Shown in pieces: positions 33,623-44,129 of a DNA stretch of 64,000 nucleotides (positions are counted from its first letter, which is position 1; each line of letters starts with the position of its first letter). The notes under the pieces were generated by a model. That model saw only the letters and a list, made by a program, of their open reading frames with translations. It searched no databases and was not told the origin of the DNA. The stretch comes from Shinisaurus crocodilurus (Eukaryota > Chordata > Lepidosauria > Squamata > Shinisauridae). The stretch covers positions 3,224,001 through 3,288,000 of the forward strand of contig CM037881.1 of the NCBI GenBank assembly GCA_021292165.1, written 5' to 3'. The position numbers and the translations under genes are program-made.

Positions 33623-34448
33623 TGACTGGGTTCGCAGGACACGACAATAAAACAACGATAACAGGCCACCGTTGCTTGTCGTGTTGTCCGAACCCGGGTC
33701 GTGGTGAGTCACAATGGTCTGTTCTGCCCTCAGAAACCACGATAAGAAACAACAGTCTGTTCCTGGGTTTGTTCTTAAAACGATGGCTGGTTGTGCCGTC
33801 CAAACCCAGGAGAGCCCTCCCATCGTTTGCGCAGAATTAAAATACCAGAGCCGCATGGGCAGAGAGGGAAAATCTGCCGCTGCTCTGCCCCCCAGATCTC
33901 CAGCCCCAGGTCTGCCTCGCAACACACACATCGATGCTGGCCTCGCTGTTCCAGGTTGCGGTCTTGTCCCGGCCCCCTCCAATTCTTCTCCACCCTCAGA
34001 CTGCAACCTGCCGGCTCCTTTCCATCCCATCTCACCTGGTGTGGTTAAGTGTGACCTCGGAGCTCGCTATTTCCAGCTGTGGCTAGCTCCGACGTGAGAG
34101 CCCTGTCGCTATGCTTGTGTCTTGGTTCACTCATATAAGCGGGAAGCCAAACTTGTAACTCACACGACGTGCTGGTACCGCCGCCGCCCCCTTTACAGTA
34201 AAGGCGCACCTATGATGAATCCCCCCAGCCTATGTCACCTGAGGCACTGTTTGGTCCCGCCAGAGCTCAGTGCTGTAAACACCCATGAGAGTGTCCTTGC
34301 TCCAGCGTGGGAGTCAGGTCCCCGCTCAGTGACACCCAAGTGATATCTGCAAATACTGCCCAGGGTTCTCACAAGGGCCAGACTATCTGAAGCCAGCCAC
34401 TTGGACACCGGCCGACTGCCTTCTCGCTGCTTTCCCTCAAACTTCGCT

Positions 34449-34856
34449 ATGGACAGTGGTGAGGATGCTGATACTGATTCCTCACCGTACCCGTTCACAC
34501 GAACAACCGTTGCCTCGCAAGGCGCCTCTCAAGAAGCGGGTCCTGCTGAAAGTGGCGGTGCCAGAGGGGGCCAAGCAGTTCCTGGCTGGCTGAGGCAGCG
34601 GGCGCAGCTTTGGTCTGAAGAAGAACTCGGGGCGTTCATCGACCTGCGGGCCAGCCCGGAGGCACAGGGCTATTTGAAAAGCACCAGGCATAATCACCTC
34701 TTCCCACGGTTTTCCGAGGAGCTGCCACAACGAGGCTACTCACGTGCCCCCTCGCAATGCGAGGACAAACGTCATGCCCTCAAGAGGAAGTTCAAGGAGG
34801 TGGTCGCACACAACAAGCACTCGGGTCAAGCCAAGGACCACACCATCCTTCGATAA
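34449..34856 (+). CDS. Transposon-borne Myb/SANT-like DNA-binding protein
   Basis: 135 codons from the first ATG. Residues 1-45 are acidic, Ser- and Gly-rich. Residues about 50-125 form a Myb/SANT-like (trihelix-type) domain with the spaced aromatic residues and helix pattern LWSEEELGAFIDL, HLFPRFSEELPQRG, SQCEDKRHALKRKFKEV. It ends at a TAA shortly after the domain, so it may be truncated or continue in another frame. Proteins of this type occur in Harbinger elements, where they help the transposase bind DNA and enter the nucleus, and in SCAN/SANT host genes derived from them. No evidence that it is a host gene. Confidence 0.6.
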   Translation: MDSGEDADTDSSPYPFTRTTVASQGASQEAGPAESGGARGGQAVPGWLRQRAQLWSEEELGAFIDLRASPEAQGYLKSTRHNHLFPRFSEELPQRGYSRAPSQCEDKRHALKRKFKEVVAHNKHSGQAKDHTILR

Positions 34857-35109
34857 GCTGGCAGCGGCAACCATCCTAGTGGACTGCAGGGATGTGACCC
34901 CTAGCTACACTGCGGGGAGTGGGATCCCCTCGTCCCATCCTCCCGGAGTCCTTCATCGCACCATGAAGGGATGCCAGTCTCCGAGGAGGGAGCCGCTCCA
35001 GATGGGCCGAGCCATATCCCGCACGGGGAAGCTCATCCGCGCCACCACAGAGGCACGGCACGCCATCCGCTACCGTCTCCAGGCCACCTGATGTGCTGGA
35101 TTTTGTGAT

Positions 35110-35209
35110 GTGATGGATTTTGGGTCCAGAGGGGCCGAGCTGAGAAGTTTTTGTTGCTGGAGCAACAAAAACTTCTCAGCTCGGCCCCTCTGGACCCAAA
35201 ATCCATCAC
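35110..35209. repeat. Perfect 48-bp-arm hairpin
   Basis: Arms 35110-35157 and 35162-35209 are exact reverse complements with a 4-nt loop TGGA. It lies between the SANT ORF and the second ORF of the transposon. Confidence 0.97.
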
Positions 35210-35383
35210 GCCGGCCCATCCTTGCCTCCAGAGCAAGCCTCACGCTCCACCTCTGGCACTACTTCTCCTGCTACCTACTTCTCCAGCACCGGCAGCCCGA
35301 CCCATGTGCCCCCTGCAGTGCGACCTGGGGGAATCTGGCCCGGGAATGTCCTGCACGGTGCAAGAGGGGCGCCTTTCAGGTCC

Positions 35384-35881
35384 ATGTCCGTGGGAAGCAC
35401 CATCCGTGAGGACATATGGAGAAGCTTCCCGATCCCGAGGGAGATGCAGATGGAGCTGGACATCCTTGCCGAGGGAATGGGTATCAGGCCTCAAGAAAGC
35501 ACGGTGCTCCGACCTGTTTCTCCTAGGCAACTGTCCCCGGAGGAGGAGGAGCAGTGGGCGCGTCACAGCATCACAGACTTGGACCAGCTGGTGCTGCGGT
35601 ACATCGCCGATACCGGGCAGCTGCCTGCAGATGTCATGGGTGGGGTGACATACAGACTGAGGAGCCTGTTCCCCCAGTTCTCACCCGCCAGGAGTGGGGG
35701 GCAGTCTCCAGAATCCAACATTGACATCGAGGCCCTGCTGGGTGCACCAGGTGAGGCTGCCTTCGGTCCCTTCCCCAGAGGAGAAGAGAGGTTGAAGAAG
35801 GAGAGGAGTGGGAGGAGGAAGCGGGCGGGGCCCTGGAGACCGAGCAACCCAGCCCAGTGGCGGGCCAAGCCAAGGAGGTGA
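35384..35881 (+). CDS. Unrecognised ORF in the SANT transposon
   Basis: 165 codons from ATG. It includes EDIWRSFPIPREMQMELDIL, an acidic stretch SPEEEEQWARHSITDLDQLV, and ends in a Lys/Arg-rich tail. The open frame also extends upstream of the ATG to 35222. I do not recognise the family. A second frame with a highly acidic stretch overlaps its end and continues to about 36000, which suggests one ancestral protein now broken by a frameshift. Confidence 0.35.
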   Translation: MSVGSTIREDIWRSFPIPREMQMELDILAEGMGIRPQESTVLRPVSPRQLSPEEEEQWARHSITDLDQLVLRYIADTGQLPADVMGGVTYRLRSLFPQFSPARSGGQSPESNIDIEALLGAPGEAAFGPFPRGEERLKKERSGRRKRAGPWRPSNPAQWRAKPRR

Positions 35882-35926
35882 GGGAAGAACCTGCCCCAGA
35901 GCAACCTCCGCTCACAAACACTCAAT

Positions 35927-36420
35927 GTGCGGCGCATCTATGGAACAAGCGGAAGACAGATGAGAGTGCAACTGGCCAGGGACCTTGCCACGGCCACAGA
36001 GACTTCAGGTGAACACAGCATTGAGCTATTCATGCACATGAATGAGCAGGAGAACCGAAGACGTGCCGCCGCGGTCCATCTTATCATGGTCTGGCAAGTA
36101 ACAATATACACAGCGGGATGCATGCCTCAGCGGAGATAATACGGCAAGGCATGGCCGACTCAGATGCCATGTATCAGCAGGGGATGATGGCCAGAACAGC
36201 TGCAATTGCCTGGCAGACGGAGGCGATCTGGATGCTTGCAGAATCCACGTGGCCCGCTGCAGTGGCGCAGGCGGAGCGGCCTCGGTTCCAAGTATACCCC
36301 TACGGAGGGCCGCAGCAGTTCCTACCGCCTCCACCTCCGACCCCGACCCCACCACTGCAAAGGCACCCCTCCTTGCTCCCACTGCAAGCGCATATCCAGG
36401 GCCCCCCGCCAACGTGATAT
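35927..36420 (+). pseudogene. Broken C-terminal frame of the SANT transposon
   Basis: Two overlapping frames, RDLATATETSGEHSIELFMH...NEQENRRRAAAVHL then HASAEIIRQGMADSDAMYQQ and a Pro-rich end, look like one protein separated by a frameshift near 36100. The pattern (helical, Met/Gln-rich, Pro-rich tail) fits the C-terminus of SANT-type transposon proteins, but this is inference. Confidence 0.35.
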
Positions 36421-36935
36421 GGGCCCCCTCAGCCAGCCTTCCCACTGCAGTCCATTGGCAGACCACCTGTCACAGCACCCGGCCAAAGGACCCCCCAGAG
36501 GGGCAGCAGATTGAGCCCACGGTCCCAGCTGCAAGACAAACCCACAGCGGGAGAGGGAAATCTCGCTCGTCGGCCAGTCTGGAAAGGAGGACGATCCCCC
36601 CGCCCGAGAAAGCTTCTGGTGCATGGTAAGAAATGTTTCCTCCCTCACTTTTTCTCTCTAGCACTAACACCACTCTTTGTGCTATCCCTGGCCCCAGCGT
36701 AGAATAGCTTTGCACAAAGGAGGATTGTGCCTCCGCCATCCAAGGCCACCACGTCCAGCGAAGTTGAAACCACGTTGCCTGCCAGGGAGAGCGGGGATGT
36801 TGACTGCAAGGAGGGGGTCATCTAGATCGAATCCTCTTCGCTGGCCATGGAGACGCACCTCCGTAGAAGTGTCCTGTCCCACCTCAAAGCTAAGATTAGA
36901 AGACTAAAAAAGCAAACTAAGGCGGCGGAGGAGGA
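36421..36935 (+). other. Interior of the SANT transposon, left of the LINE
   Basis: Open frames continue but no recognised domain; a DDE transposase was not found. Confidence 0.35.
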
Positions 36936-38290
36936 GAGGTAGTAGTAGTAGGCGATCACTCGTGACCGAGTAACATTGTCTTCCAGGAAAAAAATTACAA
37001 AAAGAAAATTATGAAAGGAGGAAATTCTAAAAAAAAATATTGTGTAGCCTCTAGCGATTGGTCCGTAAGTGACTGTGGAGGCCAATTCTAGATCCACACA
37101 GCTTCCCACAGTGAGTGAGGACACAGGTTACGAGATGGAAGATGGTCCGGTAAAGAATCAGTTTGACGTGCTTTTCGCTTAGCACGTTTTTCCCTTTCGC
37201 CTTGCACTCGGGCTTCTTCAAAGTCCATGGAACCTTTGTGAAAGGCCAGCCTCGATTTAGATCATTCATGGGCCAGAGCTTCCCAGTTTTCGATGTTTAT
37301 ATTGCATTTTTTTAGATTAGCCTTAAGAACGTCTTTAAACCTCTTATATTGACCACCGATATTCCACTTTCCATCCTTGAGTTGGGAATAAAGTACAGTC
37401 ATGCCTTGGATTGAGAGCATAATTCGTTCCGGAAACGTGCTTGTAATCCAAAACACTCTTATATCAAAACGAAATCCTCCGCAAAAAAATTGTACAGAGA
37501 TTTTTAATTTAAGCCGTACTACAGTACTTGTATTGCAAGACGTCACTTGTATATCAAGTAAAAAATAAATAAATAAATATTTAAAAATTTGCTTGTCTTG
37601 CAAAATGCTCTCAAACCAAGTTACTTGCAATCCAAGGTATTACTGTAACTGCTTTGGGAGACGGCAGTCAGACATTCGAACAACATGACTGGTCCATTGA
37701 AGTTGGCGTTGAAGGATCATTTTTTCAACGCTAGTAGTCTTTGCTTCTTCCAGTACACTGACATTTGTTCGCCTACCTTCCCAAGTAATTTGCAGGATTT
37801 TCCGGAGGCAACGTTGATGAAATCTTTCAAGGAGATGGAAATGACGTTTATAGATAGTCCATGTTTCGCAGGCATACAATAAAGTTGGCAATACAATGGC
37901 TTCATAAACCAGTGTTTTGGTCTTCTTACAAATATCCTGATCCTCGAACACTCTATGTTTCATTCGAGAAAACGCGGCACTTGCGGAGCTCAAACGGTGC
38001 TGGATTTCACTGTCGATGTTAGCTGTAACAGAAAGATAGCTGCCAAGATAGAGAAAATGATCGACATTTTCCAGTATTGCCCCGCCAAGCTGGATAGATG
38101 GCATCACCAAAGGGTTAACTTGCACTTGCTGACGAAGCACTTTGGGTTTTTTTATATTAAGTGAGAGACCAAGTTTTTCATATGCTTCTGTAAAAGCATC
38201 TAGGATAGTTTGGAGATCATCCTCTGAGTGTGTGAAGACCACATTATCATCAGCACACTTGAAGTTCCACAACGGAGGTTGTAATTACCT
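36936..38290 (-). mobile_element. RTE-like LINE, ORF2 3' half
   Basis: A minus-strand frame of 210 codons (37640-38272) carries the RT catalytic motif as CADDNVVFTHSEDDLQ, then LGLSLNIKKPKVL, VDHFLYLGSYLS, LLYACETWTIYKRHFHLLER and FHQRCLRKILQITWEGRRTN. The end (37262-37380) reads GGQYKRFKDVLKANLKK and WEALAHE. This layout is known from RTE-type LINEs. A Tigger-like MITE separates the two parts. (GTA)n-like tail at its 3' end near 36940. Confidence 0.78.
37396..37645. mobile_element. Tigger-like MITE inside the LINE
   Basis: Ends CAGTCATGCCTTGGATTG / CAATCCAAGGTATTACTG with TA on both sides; same family as 8547-8802 but without the CpG-rich centre. Confidence 0.82.
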
Positions 38291-39204
38291 TACTTTTTGC
38301 TTTCAGCCTACTGAGATTAAAAAGCTTTCCATCTGTTCAATATATGATTCCCACACCAGTGGGAAGTTTCCCCTCGACAAGATGTAGAATCATAGCGATG
38401 AAAATAGCAAATAATGTTGGTAGATTCTCATGTTTTTAACCTGGGTGAGTTGCCACTGTGTTCCTGCCCTGATCATGTAGCGGGTTCGCCAACCGAGATA
38501 TCTTCCATTTCTCTTTCCTTCCCCCCCTACCCCTCCTCTCCCGAACGAACTTGCAGCCCGCCACTTAAGAAACCGTTTCATCAGGGGCGCTGTGGCGGTG
38601 GGTGGGAAAGGGCTTGGCCACACCAGTAAAGGGGGAGGGAGGGATCAGGGGACGGCGAAACTGGCCGGTGTGTGGGGCAGGTGGCGAGGGGAAAGTCAAG
38701 CACTAGAAACGCTGGTCGGGGGCGAAGGCGGGATGGGGTGGGGGAGATGCTTTGCCACGGTGGCAACGGAAACAGCAAGGAGGAAGCTGCCCACGCCACG
38801 GGATGTGCTGCTGGGACAGGGTGACAGGCGGCGATGGCAGTTTCTGCTGGGCTTACAAGGGAGGTGGTCTCGGAGGCGGGAAGGAGAGGGACCGGGTGGC
38901 AGGGACGGAGGTTTTTTCTGCTGGATTTACAACAGCCACCCAGGAGGCGGAAAGGAGAAGGTTACAGTTTGCTTCGGGAGGCAGGAGAAGGAAGTCCCGC
39001 CCTGTGCACTCAGCAGACCAATCGGGATGAAGCAGCCGACGCGGCGAGGTGGAAGTGAGGGATTCTGGGATATGGACTGGCTCGCAAAGGCCACTGGGAT
39101 ACGTGACATGAGCTCAGGCTCCGAGCAGAACCACACGAGCGATGAGAGGAGGCGATCGTCGTCCGTGCCCAGCGTGGTAAATCGTGGTGACGTACCACGA
39201 TGGC
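38291..39204. other. Right part of the SANT transposon, G-rich
   Basis: 38590-39060 is strongly G-rich on the plus strand with a 214-codon open frame of low complexity; probably non-coding transposon sequence. Confidence 0.4.
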
Positions 39205-39224
39205 TTGTCATGTCATGCAAACCC

Positions 39225-39610
39225 GCCCTTTATTAAACTTATCTCATGATGGCATAAAGTTGATATGCTAGGATCGATTGTGGTATCCAAGCATTTCAGC
39301 ATCTGTCAGCAGCAAAAACCCCGCATCGCAGGAGCAAACTAACAGGGGTAACCACTATTTTGAGGGAAGCAGAAATTAAATATACCTGTGGGTTCCCTTT
39401 TCATCTGCGGATAGTACATAACAACGCATAATGTATAACATCAGTGAAGGAAAGCTTCTAGCTCCACACCCCTGTTATGGAAAGATTCCTGGGAGAGCAG
39501 GATCAGTCTTCGGATACAGAGAATGAAGAAGCTAAAGTCTGGACCCAAGCAGCAGACAAATGCAAGAAGAACAGGGCATGGGAACGCTGAATGGTCAAAC
39601 TGATTCTGTT
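39225..39610 (+). mobile_element. L1 ORF1 fragment, second half
   Basis: Resumes after the DNA transposon; about 39350-39415 encodes REAEIKYTCGFPFHLRI, the C-terminal-domain motif of L1 ORF1p. Together with 33300-33622 it outlines one interrupted ORF1. Confidence 0.65.
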
Positions 39611-39782
39611 CTTATTTTCTAGGCCAAACTTAAGCTACCGTGTTTATTAGGGGACAGAAAACATACTTGTGTTGTGATGAGAGCCGCACTAATTTGCTGC
39701 CATCTTCTGGCTTAAAGTAGCAACACCACTCAGATTTAATGAGGTGCACCATAAGCTAAGGGGGTTGAATTATCCTTAATTT

Positions 39783-40017
39783 ATTTATTATTTTATTTAT
39801 TATATTTATACCCCGCCTTATTTCCTGCAAGGAACCCAAAGCGGCTTACAGAATCCTCCTCCTCTCCGTTTTATCCTCACAACAACCCTGTGAGGTAGGT
39901 TAGGCTGAGAGTCAGTGACTGGCCCAAAGTCACCCAGTGAGTTTCATGGCTGAGCGGGGACTAGAACCCGGATCTCCCAAGTCCCAGTCCAACACTCTCA
40001 CCACTACGCCACACCAC
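39783..40017 (-). mobile_element. tRNA-derived SINE (family A)
   Basis: Reverse full-length copy; tail at left, ACTACGCCACACCACATC at right. Confidence 0.88.
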
Positions 40018-40114
40018 ATCACATTCCAGAATATTTTAGTCAAAAAGGAGCAGTTTACTAAAATGATAATCAGCAATATTCAGAATAAGCACCACCCTAA
40101 ACTGTTATGAGAAT

Positions 40115-40200
40115 TTACAAAGATGATGATGATGATGATTAATTTTATTTATATACCGCCCAACAGCCGAAGCTCTCTGGGCGATTATGTTATTAGTTTT
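40115..40200 (-). mobile_element. LINE 3' tail
   Basis: (GAT)n followed by TTATTTATATACCGCCCAAC and CCGAAGCTCTCTGGGCG, a common squamate LINE end in reverse. Confidence 0.6.
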
Positions 40201-40367
40201 ACAAAGTCATGCTACTACTTAACTATATTTCTTAAACTTGTGACCTATAAAATCTGTAAACAATATGCCCCTTGGGGCGGATTATATATTTATCAGCATG
40301 TTTCAGTGGTGTGATCAGTGGGTTGTGAGGCAGGAAAAAAAAACCCATATATATATTTATAAGGAAA

Positions 40368-40483
40368 GAATGCCATCCAGACTCAATCAGTCTCTCAATC
40401 CATAGACGAGTGTGTGTGTACACACACACACACACACACACCTGTCTATGGATCGAGTGGCCGATTGGGTCCAGATAGCATTC
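40368..40483. repeat. Fold-back with (TG)n/(AC)n core
   Basis: Left arm AATGCCATCCAGACTCAATC... and right arm ...GATTGGGTCCAGATAGCATT are inverted copies over about 40 bp, meeting in a TGTGTGTGTACACACACAC tract. Confidence 0.85.
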
Positions 40484-40803
40484 TCTCCCAATTCAGAAGA
40501 CAAGTCAATGTTTTCTACATTTATTAGTGATATGTTTTACATAGTTCTGGCTGGCAATGGGGGAGAGTTGGATGCACAGGGCGCAGAGCACCAAAGAGAA
40601 CGACAATTTGTCAATGTTATGGTATCTTATGAGGGTCTAAAACTTAACTTCTTCATTGTTAAAGGTTTAGGTACATCAGTCAAGAGATGCAAAGGAGCCA
40701 ACACCCCTAAAAGAATGCCCCGATATAATGTGTTTCCTGAAGATATATTGTGAAGGACCGCCGCCGTTCCTTTTGCGTGAGTTCGGGAGTTAACGGGTTA
40801 ACC
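40484..40803. other. Intron 2, unassigned
   Basis: A plus-strand open frame of about 110 codons (40412-40753) with no recognised domain. Confidence 0.35.
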
Positions 40804-40817
40804 GGCACTGTAAAAAC

Positions 40818-40870
40818 TATTATATTATATTATATTATATTATATTATACTATACTATACTATACTATAT
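40818..40870. repeat. (ATATT)n/(ATACT)n pentanucleotide microsatellite
   Basis: About ten pentamer units with a switch from ATATT to ATACT. Confidence 0.95.
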
Positions 40871-41379
40871 TAATGATGTGTTTCTTGATAATAAATCCAA
40901 GGATGAAAGGCTATTTAGGTAAATTGTCTAGGAATGGTGAGCATTTTTCAGCACGAGGCACTTCCAAATCTCAGGAAGTTGCAATTATTTTAGCTAGACA
41001 TTTAAACTTTGAATGAGAATCACCCACAGACCCTCTAGGCAGATATATTTTTGTCAAAGACCTTCTGCAAAAATAACAACCCACATTGGGATCTATATAT
41101 AGACACAATGCAAATCAGTTATCATTTCTATCTGGGATAGCCCCCCACACACACACACATGTATATGCACACATACCGGCAAGATAGCATCAGACACCCA
41201 AGAATCACAATAGGAGTCATTAACATGCCCCCTGGCAAGTCCCTGGTCTGGCAGCCGAAGGAGCTGTGGAATATTCATTCCCAGATGTTGGATAGAAGAA
41301 AGGAACAGCCAAAGACTCCTAGGTGCCGGGCAAAGAAAAACCAGTTGTGCCAGGAGGGGGCACAACAAGAAAGAGGGGG
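40871..41379. other. Intron 2, unassigned
   Basis: Contains (AC)n at 41145-41158. No gene. Confidence 0.4.
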
Positions 41380-41855
41380 CCCAACGGAGGGTATAAAGCC
41401 CAGGGTCAGTGGCGGGAAAAGGGTTGTTGGTCGTGAGGCAGCAAGCTGCACGAAGGTCCATGGCTCAGGCCAAACCACCTTCAACCCTGGGGGAGCTCCC
41501 AGTGAACAACGCTGACATAGAACAGCCCTTTTGGAGTTAAGCGGCTTTCTAGGAACAAGGCATTTCCAGGTACGACTGTCTGTATTGCTTTTGCGGCTCG
41601 CTACCAGCTCAATTGTAGGTGTGTGCTTAGCGTGGCGCTTTGTATATATTCTGTTACGCTCCATTAAACTCTGCTTACCCATAACAGTGTAGTAGCGTCC
41701 ATTCAAAACTCGGTCTCCTCGCTTTGCCTGCGTTATAATTGGTCGCGGCTTCTGCCAGAGAGCTGCGTACCGCTGATAGAGGGCTACCCGAGTCCGGGTT
41801 AACCCCTGAGTGGCCGAACCCGCCAAGAAGGACAGTGCAGTCTTTCTCCACAGAT
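41380..41855 (+). mobile_element. Possible solo LTR
   Basis: TATAAA at 41390 and CATTAAACTCTG at 41664, followed by a pyrimidine-rich stretch, resemble U3-R-U5 of an LTR. No paired LTR, target duplication or internal genes are visible. Confidence 0.28.
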
Positions 41856-42689
41856 ACTAATAAAACTAGATACATATTAGGGATGGGAAGGAACTATTAG
41901 GAGGAGATCTGAATTTTTTATTTCAGTTCTAGGGGTGGATAGATCTAACACCAAGACTAATAAAAACAAGGTTGTGCTTACTCCATTGAAAAATATGTTG
42001 GGAAAGCATTAATTGCTTGACTTTTTGGCATCACAACAATCCGGGATTGTGAGATTACATATTTTATTCTCATGTATATAAAACACACTCACACAGCAGG
42101 TGCCCCAAGATCTTGCCAGGCAGTAAAAACCCAGATAAACTGTCCAAGGAGCCAGAAATACAGCAGGAGGAGCTTTGGTGTAAGAGGAAGACTGTACCCA
42201 AAAGCTGGACCTGGTTGTAAGGGTATTTGGCTGGGGTGGAGGTTTAGGGAATTTGGCCTAAGATAAAAGAAGTCCTTAGAAACTTGTAGTAACAGTGTGT
42301 CTTGAGTCCTAAAGAATTGTCTTTAAGCACGCAGTCTTTTGAACCTCCCAAAGTAAATATTAGTAATCCTTTATGTACAAAATATCCCTTTAATAAATTA
42401 CTTGTTTAATAGTTCATCTTGCCACTAGCGTTGGTGCCCATCTCACGCCTAAGCCTCTTATACCAGTTACTAGGAGGTTTTAAAGTATTTGAACAGAACT
42501 GGTGGCAGTGAAAAAGGGTCAGCTTGTGGAACTCTGAGTTATAGTGGCAGAGAGTTCCTTCGGCCCCAAAATATAAGAATTTCCTCTCAATAAGAAACCC
42601 CATAGGTGGGACTGCGCAGTGAAGGAGCGGTTTCCCTTTAGGTGGTGGCAGTGCTGGGGAGAGGAAATCCCCCACATGTGGCTCCACAG
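41856..42689. other. Intron 2, unassigned
   Basis: No recognised element. Confidence 0.4.
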
Positions 42690-43830
42690 ATGTGCTAAAC
42701 TTTTTATGGCAGACTCAGAACAATTCTTTATCTACCTGTTCAGATGTCCCACATGTATACCTGTTCAGATGCCCCACATGTATACCTTAGATACATGGTA
42801 TCTTCCTAATCTGGACACATGGAGAAGAGTTATTGAAGATGTTCATTTCAATGCCTTCCATCCCACTATCAACCTTAGCATTACCTACTCCTACACAGAT
42901 GTAAATTTTCTGGATACTGCCATTATTTTGAGGAATGGCCATCTTCATACCACTTTATATAGAAAACCTACTGACCAATATACATATCTGCATGCACGCT
43001 GTTACTGTCCTCATCACATTAAAAAAATCCATAGTTTACAGGCAAGAAGTACATTACAGATGCATATGCTCTGATGAACAAGATCTTGACAATCACTTGA
43101 ATATATTTCAATAAGTATTCATAAAGTTAAGATGCCACCCAAACTTGGGAAATAGTAAGATTATTAGGGCTAACTCATTACCTAGAAGTAAACTGTTCCA
43201 ACATCAGCAAGATAAAAACCTTAACAGAACAGAACACCTTTAGTGGTCATCTATAGTTCACAGTTAAGGGCACGGCAACACGTTATCAGGCCCCCCCCCA
43301 CAGCCCAACCTGGAAGATGAATCCATTCTAAGAGACATACCGGTACCTAATAGGAGGTACCCCTATACTAGTTTATAGGCAGCCACCTAATCTGAAGCAA
43401 TTGTTGAGCAGGGACAAAACCTCATCACTGGAGATTTCACTAGTCCTTGCAATAAACCTAAGTGCCAACTGTGCTCATTAATAAACGCCAGTGATAATAG
43501 CCCCAATGGGGCTGTTCACTGCATCCACGGCAAATATATCTGCGCAAATCGAATATTGCGTATTTAGTCTCCTGCCCAAAAGTCACTTACATCAGCCAAA
43601 CAGGGCTATCTTTAAGACAAAGAATAAATGGGCACAAATCAGACATCAAGCATAAGAACATCAATATACAAGTCAGAGAACACTTTAACCTCCCTGGACC
43701 TCAGGGTGGCAGTTCCAAAGAAACTGAAATCAGGGGCTCACTTGGAATGCAAGACCGCAGAACAAAAGGTGATACAGAAATTTGGCTGAGTTAATCAGGG
43801 ACTCAATAGGGACTATGGTTCCTGTGCACA
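42690..43830 (+). mobile_element. Penelope-like element, 3' part
   Basis: Plus-strand frames give the PLE RT end: YTDVNFLDTAIILRNGHLHT then TLYRKPTDQYTYLHARCY (42895-43000); the Cys-rich linker KPKCQLCSLINA (about 43450); and the GIY-YIG endonuclease region SQTGLSLRQRINGHKSDIKH then KNINIQVREHFNLPG (43595-43700). Many stops. A 27-bp tandem duplication is present at 42730-42785. Confidence 0.82.
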
Positions 43831-43951
43831 ATATAAAGACTCTTAGTGCACCTTCTGGCTTGTAACAGTTTCTTTAAGAGAATGGAATGCTTGCTGCAGA
43901 TGAACCTGTTTGATTGCTTTTTCATAGAGTCAAACTTCCAGCTCCACTTTC

Positions 43952-43993
43952 AGCATCTGATGAAGTAGGTTGTCACTCACGAACGCTCATGCT
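43952..43993 (+). other. Hammerhead-like motif after the Penelope-like element
   Basis: AGCAT-CTGATGA-17 nt-GAA-CGCTC-ATGCT: the outer AGCAT/ATGCT pair and the CTGATGA and GAA boxes resemble a worn type I hammerhead. PLEs are known to carry such ribozymes. The GAAA box is incomplete and stem II is poor, so activity is unlikely. Confidence 0.35.
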
Positions 43994-44129
43994 AATTTAT
44001 TAAAATATCTGAACAACTAAAACAGTCTATAGTTGTGCTACACCTAACTCTTCAATTTGTAAACAGAAGGCTAACACTATACTATAATAAGATTTATATA
44101 GTTCACATTAAGCCAAACAAGAGGATATT

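Larger units (their letters stand above)
33628..39224 (+). mobile_element. DNA transposon with SANT-type gene, split by a LINE
   Basis: Bounded by GGGTTCGCAGGACACGACAA and TTGTCATGTCATGCAAACCC (17 of 20 complementary) between the two halves of an L1 ORF1. Without the RTE-like LINE (36936-38290) it is about 4.2 kb. The ends are complex: a 70-bp fold-back lies within the left terminus (33628-33697) and another near 33765-33815. It carries at least one Myb/SANT-like frame; no DDE transposase was recognised. PIF/Harbinger is the natural guess because that superfamily pairs a Myb-like protein with its transposase, but no 3-bp TWA duplication is seen. Confidence 0.55.

Noticed and set aside
38592..39236. 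214-codon plus-strand frame
   Set aside because: Gly/Arg-rich low-complexity product of a G-rich stretch inside a DNA transposon.
40745..41860. Full-length endogenous retrovirus or Gypsy element
   Set aside because: Only LTR-like signals are visible; no gag, pol or paired LTR was found.
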